This document shows positions 60,943 through 64,000 of a DNA stretch of 64,000 nt, one piece after another. The position numbers and the translations under genes were made by a program. Each line of letters starts with the position of its first letter. Position 1 is the stretch's first letter. The stretch is from Roseivirga seohaensis (GTDB taxonomy: Bacteria > Bacteroidota > Bacteroidia > Cytophagales > Cyclobacteriaceae), in contig NZ_LRPB01000048.1 of the NCBI RefSeq assembly GCF_001592945.1, positions 124,001 through 188,000 on the forward strand, written 5' to 3'. Under the pieces are notes generated by a model. The model was not told the origin of the DNA. It did not search any database and was given only the letters and a program-made list of their open reading frames with translations.

Positions 60943-63900
60943 CTAGCTTAGAGCGTTTGCTTTTCTTGCTTCCTTCTTCCCTGCTATTCTATACATGAAT
61001 TTATCGGCTAATAAATACATTGTAGGAACAATAATAAGGGTTAAGAAAGTTGCAAAAGTAAGTCCGAAAATAATCGTCCATGACATCGGCCCCCAGAATA
61101 CAACGTTATCACCACCAACATAGAAGTCTGCATTATAACTAGTAAACCAACCGATAAAGTCAATGTTTAAACCTACTGCTAGCGGCACCAAACCAAGAAT
61201 GGTAGTAATAGCCGTTAAGATTACAGGACGAAGCCTAGTTTTACCAGCAAGAATAATAGAGTTTAAAACTTCTTCCATTGGCAAACGATCATCGTCATCT
61301 AAGCCCAATTCTCTTCTCCTTCTCTTTCTTGTAAGCTCAATGTAGTCAATCAGTACAATGGCATTATTTACCACAATACCGGCCAAGGCAATAATTCCCA
61401 CCATGGTCATAATTACCACGAATTCCATATTGAAAATTACCAAGCCCAAGAACACACCAATGGTACTCAAGAACACCGATACCATAATAATAAATGGAGC
61501 AGTAATTTTATTGAACTGAGACACAATGATCAAGAAAATGGTAAATACGGCAATCAATAATGCTTTAGCTAAGAAAGCCATATTTTCAGCTTGCTCTTCT
61601 TGCTCTCCTGTAAAGGCATAGCTATATCCAGCCGGCATATCGTAATCAGCCATTAACACTTTGAGTTGCTCAGTAATTTCTGTAGCATTTGCTCCAGCCA
61701 ACACATTAGAACTTAAGGTTACAACCCTGTCTAAATCCTTTCTTTTGATAGAACCATATGTAGAGCCATAACGCACATGAGCAACAGACGAAATAGGTAC
61801 TTGCACCAATTTACCTGAGTTCTGATTTCTGAAAGTGATATTCTTATTCAACAAAGCATCGATATCGTAACGATAGTCTTGATTCAAGCGAACATTGATT
61901 TCATAATCATCCTCCCCTTCTTTGTATTTAGATACTTCCTTACCAAAAAGAGCTGTTCTAATTTCATTGGCAATGGCGTATGTAGACAAACCAAAACGTC
62001 TGGCGTTATCACGATCAATATCAACGATTAACTCAGGTTTACCCAATTCTAAAGAGCTCTTTAATTCTTCAATTCCACGAATTCCAGACTCATCAATTTT
62101 TTGTTGAATGTCTTCACTGACATGAATTAACCTCTCAAGATCTTCACCAACAATTTCTAAGTTAATTGGCTTTCCTGTTGGCGGACCAGCAGCATCTTTA
62201 TCAATGGTTAAAGTAACACCCGGCTCTGGCTTGATTTGCGCACGCAAATCGTTCATCACATCAATGGTATTGATATCTCCACGTAGTTTACTTTCAATAA
62301 AGTTAACGGTGATACGTGCCTTATGCGGCTCTTCTGATTGACCAACTGCTGTTGGATCGTTAGGATCGGCAGCACCTTGACTTACGTTGGTTGAAACCGA
62401 CTCTACAATAGTTTCATAAGGTTTAATGATTTCAAGCACTTGCCCCTCAATCTTCTTTGCAAAGTCATTGGTTACTTCAATGTCTGTTCCCACAGGAAAT
62501 TCAACAAATACGTTTACATATTTAGGTTCGTTTTCAGGAAAGAATAACACCTTAGGCTGGAAGGCGGCAAAAACACCCAATGAAATGAACAAGGCCAAAA
62601 ATGCACCTCCCAAATAAAGACCGGGGTGTTTTACAGCACTCTTCAACACTCTTTCATAACGCCCCTCTAAGGCTGGTAAAAAGCCTGATTGAAACATTTT
62701 AGACAAAGGCCCTAATACATAAATGTTCATTAATGTAAGTGCGCCAATAAGAATTAAGAGGTTGCCCAATGCTGGAATTCCAGCTCCAAGAGCAATAACA
62801 AGCCCTACTACAATAGAAATAGAAGACCTAATGATTATTCTCTTGTGGTTATACACTTTCTTCCCATCTAAACTCATGAAAGAAGAGATGAATACGGGGT
62901 TAATTACCAAGGCTACAAATAGAGATGAACCCAGCGTAATAATTAGCGTTACTGGCAAATAGAGCATAAACTCACCTATAATACCTGGCCAAAAAGCCAA
63001 TGGCATAAAAGCCGCCAAAGTAGTAGCAGTAGAAGATATAATAGGCAAAGCCACTTCGCCTACCCCTTTACGGGTAGCCGCCATTGGACTTAATCCTTCT
63101 TCCATTAAACGATACACGTTTTCAACTACCACAATACCGTTATCTACCAACATACCCAAGGCCATGATAAGACCAAAAAGTGTCATGGTGTTAATAGAAA
63201 TACCCAGTAAACCCAGAATCATTAAGGCCATGAACATTGACAACGGAATGGCCATACCCACGAAAAGTGAGTTGCGGGTTCCTAAAAAGAACATCAAAAC
63301 GGTAACAACTAGGATTACCCCAAAAATGATATTGTTACCCAAACTGCTTACTTGCTCTCTTGTATCTTTCGACTGATCGTTAGTTACAGTTACTTTGGTT
63401 GAAGAGGGAATTTGACCACTTGCATAGCTTTCATCAATTAGTTTGGTGATTTTATCGGTAGCGATCAAAAGGTTTTCACCACTTCGTTTCATCACATCCA
63501 ACTTCACAACCGGATTTAAATCCAATCGTGCGTAGTTCATCTTGTCCTTATAGCCGAATGTAACTGTGGCCACATCTTTTAAATAAACAATGTGTCCATC
63601 TTCGTTGCTAATAATGATTTCTTCGATTTGAGCAGGGTCATCAAATTCACCAATTACTCTTACGTTTCTTCTTAAACCATCAGCTACTACGTTACCGCCA
63701 GAAAGCGTAAGGTTTTCTGCCGAAATTGCATTTTCAATATCAGTAAAGGTTACTTTTCTAGCCTCCAGCTTAAAAGGATCGACCATTACCTCTACTTCCT
63801 TTTCATCAACCCCAACAATATTCACTTTAGAAATCTCCTTAAATTTCTCAATCTCATCCTCAAGATATTCTGCCATATCATTGAGTTCATCGAGTGTTTT

Positions 63901-64000
63901 TGAAGGATCAGTAAGGTTTAGGTTCAGAATTGGAAAGTTTTCCGAAAAACTAAACTTGATTACACTTGGGTCAGATTTCAAATCAGTGGGTAACTCAGAC
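60943..64000 (-). CDS. RND family efflux transporter permease, 5' end outside the window
   Basis: About 1019 residues of an AcrB/CusA-class pump are seen; the frame stays open to the right edge, so the protein begins beyond the window. The usual two halves, each a large periplasmic porter part and six helices, are present. Helix 4 reads GMLVDNGIVVVENV, with the first proton-relay Asp, and Asn in the second position; helix 10 reads GIVVNNAIVLIDYIEL. The mix fits the HAE-type pumps of Bacteroidota. It exports drugs, lipids or other compounds with a membrane-fusion protein and outer-membrane channel, which would lie upstream, outside this window. The substrate is unknown. Confidence 0.92.
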   Translation of the reverse strand, partial: SELPTDLKSDPSVIKFSFSENFPILNLNLTDPSKTLDELNDMAEYLEDEIEKFKEISKVNIVGVDEKEVEVMVDPFKLEARKVTFTDIENAISAENLTLSGGNVVADGLRRNVRVIGEFDDPAQIEEIIISNEDGHIVYLKDVATVTFGYKDKMNYARLDLNPVVKLDVMKRSGENLLIATDKITKLIDESYASGQIPSSTKVTVTNDQSKDTREQVSSLGNNIIFGVILVVTVLMFFLGTRNSLFVGMAIPLSMFMALMILGLLGISINTMTLFGLIMALGMLVDNGIVVVENVYRLMEEGLSPMAATRKGVGEVALPIISSTATTLAAFMPLAFWPGIIGEFMLYLPVTLIITLGSSLFVALVINPVFISSFMSLDGKKVYNHKRIIIRSSISIVVGLVIALGAGIPALGNLLILIGALTLMNIYVLGPLSKMFQSGFLPALEGRYERVLKSAVKHPGLYLGGAFLALFISLGVFAAFQPKVLFFPENEPKYVNVFVEFPVGTDIEVTNDFAKKIEGQVLEIIKPYETIVESVSTNVSQGAADPNDPTAVGQSEEPHKARITVNFIESKLRGDINTIDVMNDLRAQIKPEPGVTLTIDKDAAGPPTGKPINLEIVGEDLERLIHVSEDIQQKIDESGIRGIEELKSSLELGKPELIVDIDRDNARRFGLSTYAIANEIRTALFGKEVSKYKEGEDDYEINVRLNQDYRYDIDALLNKNITFRNQNSGKLVQVPISSVAHVRYGSTYGSIKRKDLDRVVTLSSNVLAGANATEITEQLKVLMADYDMPAGYSYAFTGEQEEQAENMAFLAKALLIAVFTIFLIIVSQFNKITAPFIIMVSVFLSTIGVFLGLVIFNMEFVVIMTMVGIIALAGIVVNNAIVLIDYIELTRKRRRRELGLDDDDRLPMEEVLNSIILAGKTRLRPVILTAITTILGLVPLAVGLNIDFIGWFTSYNADFYVGGDNVVFWGPMSWTIIFGLTFATFLTLIIVPTMYLLADKFMYRIAGKKEARKANALS

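Noticed and set aside
60943-64000. Asp-Asn instead of Asp-Asp in helix 4 of the RND pump as a loss of proton relay
   Set aside because: This Asn is common in HAE and metal-type RND pumps, so it is not a sign of an inactive or novel pump.

Overview
The window looks like chromosome of a marine-type member of the Bacteroidota, most likely order Cytophagales (Roseivirga/Fulvivirga-like; the genus is inference). The reasons are a complete alternative complex III (act) operon feeding an A1-type cytochrome c oxidase, a fused CcsBA cytochrome c synthase, promoters of the Bacteroidota form TTTG-N19-TAnnTTTG, almost no Shine-Dalgarno sequences, and lipoprotein and DUF families typical of the phylum. 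Base composition is AT-rich, about 38-42% GC by eye, with one clearly more AT-rich islet at about 51.9-55.1 kb.

Layout. (1) 0-10.6 kb, mostly plus strand: DUF1015 protein (cut by the window edge), Maf, cardiolipin synthase, acyl-CoA dehydrogenase, an ENPP-like lipoprotein phosphodiesterase, an unknown protein, a Rieske oxygenase, an SDR, and an MlaE/MlaF lipid-transport pair. (2) 10.6-16.1 kb, minus strand: an ECF sigma factor with no adjacent anti-sigma gene, fused CcsBA, and a di-haem peroxidase-like lipoprotein. (3) 16.5-24.5 kb, plus strand: a DoxX-like protein, an Rrf2/NsrR-like Fe-S repressor with a visible operator on its own promoter, then seven tightly coupled genes: a C-family (cbb3-like) haem-copper subunit I, CcoO fused to a second cytochrome c domain, a small CxxC membrane protein, an Ig-like tail-anchored protein, a group III truncated haemoglobin, a multi-pass membrane protein and the Fe-S repair protein RIC. 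A haemerythrin-like protein, a DUF4142 protein and a cupredoxin follow. I read this as a nitric-oxide/low-oxygen stress respiration module; it is the most interesting part of the window. (4) 24.5-34.9 kb: PLP decarboxylase, PQQ-type sugar dehydrogenase, a very large outer-membrane barrel-like protein coupled to an NtrY-like kinase. (5) 34.3-51.2 kb, minus strand: one long respiratory operon, actA-B-C-D-E-F, ctaC, ctaD, ctaA, ctaB, two subunit III genes and subunit IV, then past an intrinsic terminator a cysteine-less SCO-like protein, DUF420/CtaM-like, a small CxxC protein and DUF983. A consensus promoter lies just upstream of actA. (6) 51.8-55.1 kb: tRNA-Pro, a relic of insertion-sequence ends, and an AT-rich TetR-controlled operon of small membrane proteins, a PNPOx-like protein and a frameshifted PD40 beta-propeller gene. 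(7) 55.1-64 kb: a VPS10/BNR-repeat exported protein, tRNA-Ser, inorganic pyrophosphatase, a membrane metallophosphoesterase, and an RND efflux pump cut by the window end.

Working together: CcsBA attaches haem to the many c-type cytochromes here (ActA, ActE, CcoO-cyt, the peroxidase-like protein). ACIII passes electrons from menaquinol to the caa3/aa3-type oxidase, with haem A made by CtaA/CtaB. The cbb3-like branch, with globin, RIC and haemerythrin, would keep respiration and Fe-S enzymes working under NO or low oxygen. Two regulatory signals not part of any gene stand out: a palindromic ECF-like promoter shared by the sigma gene and the DoxX gene, and the Rrf2 operator covering a consensus promoter.
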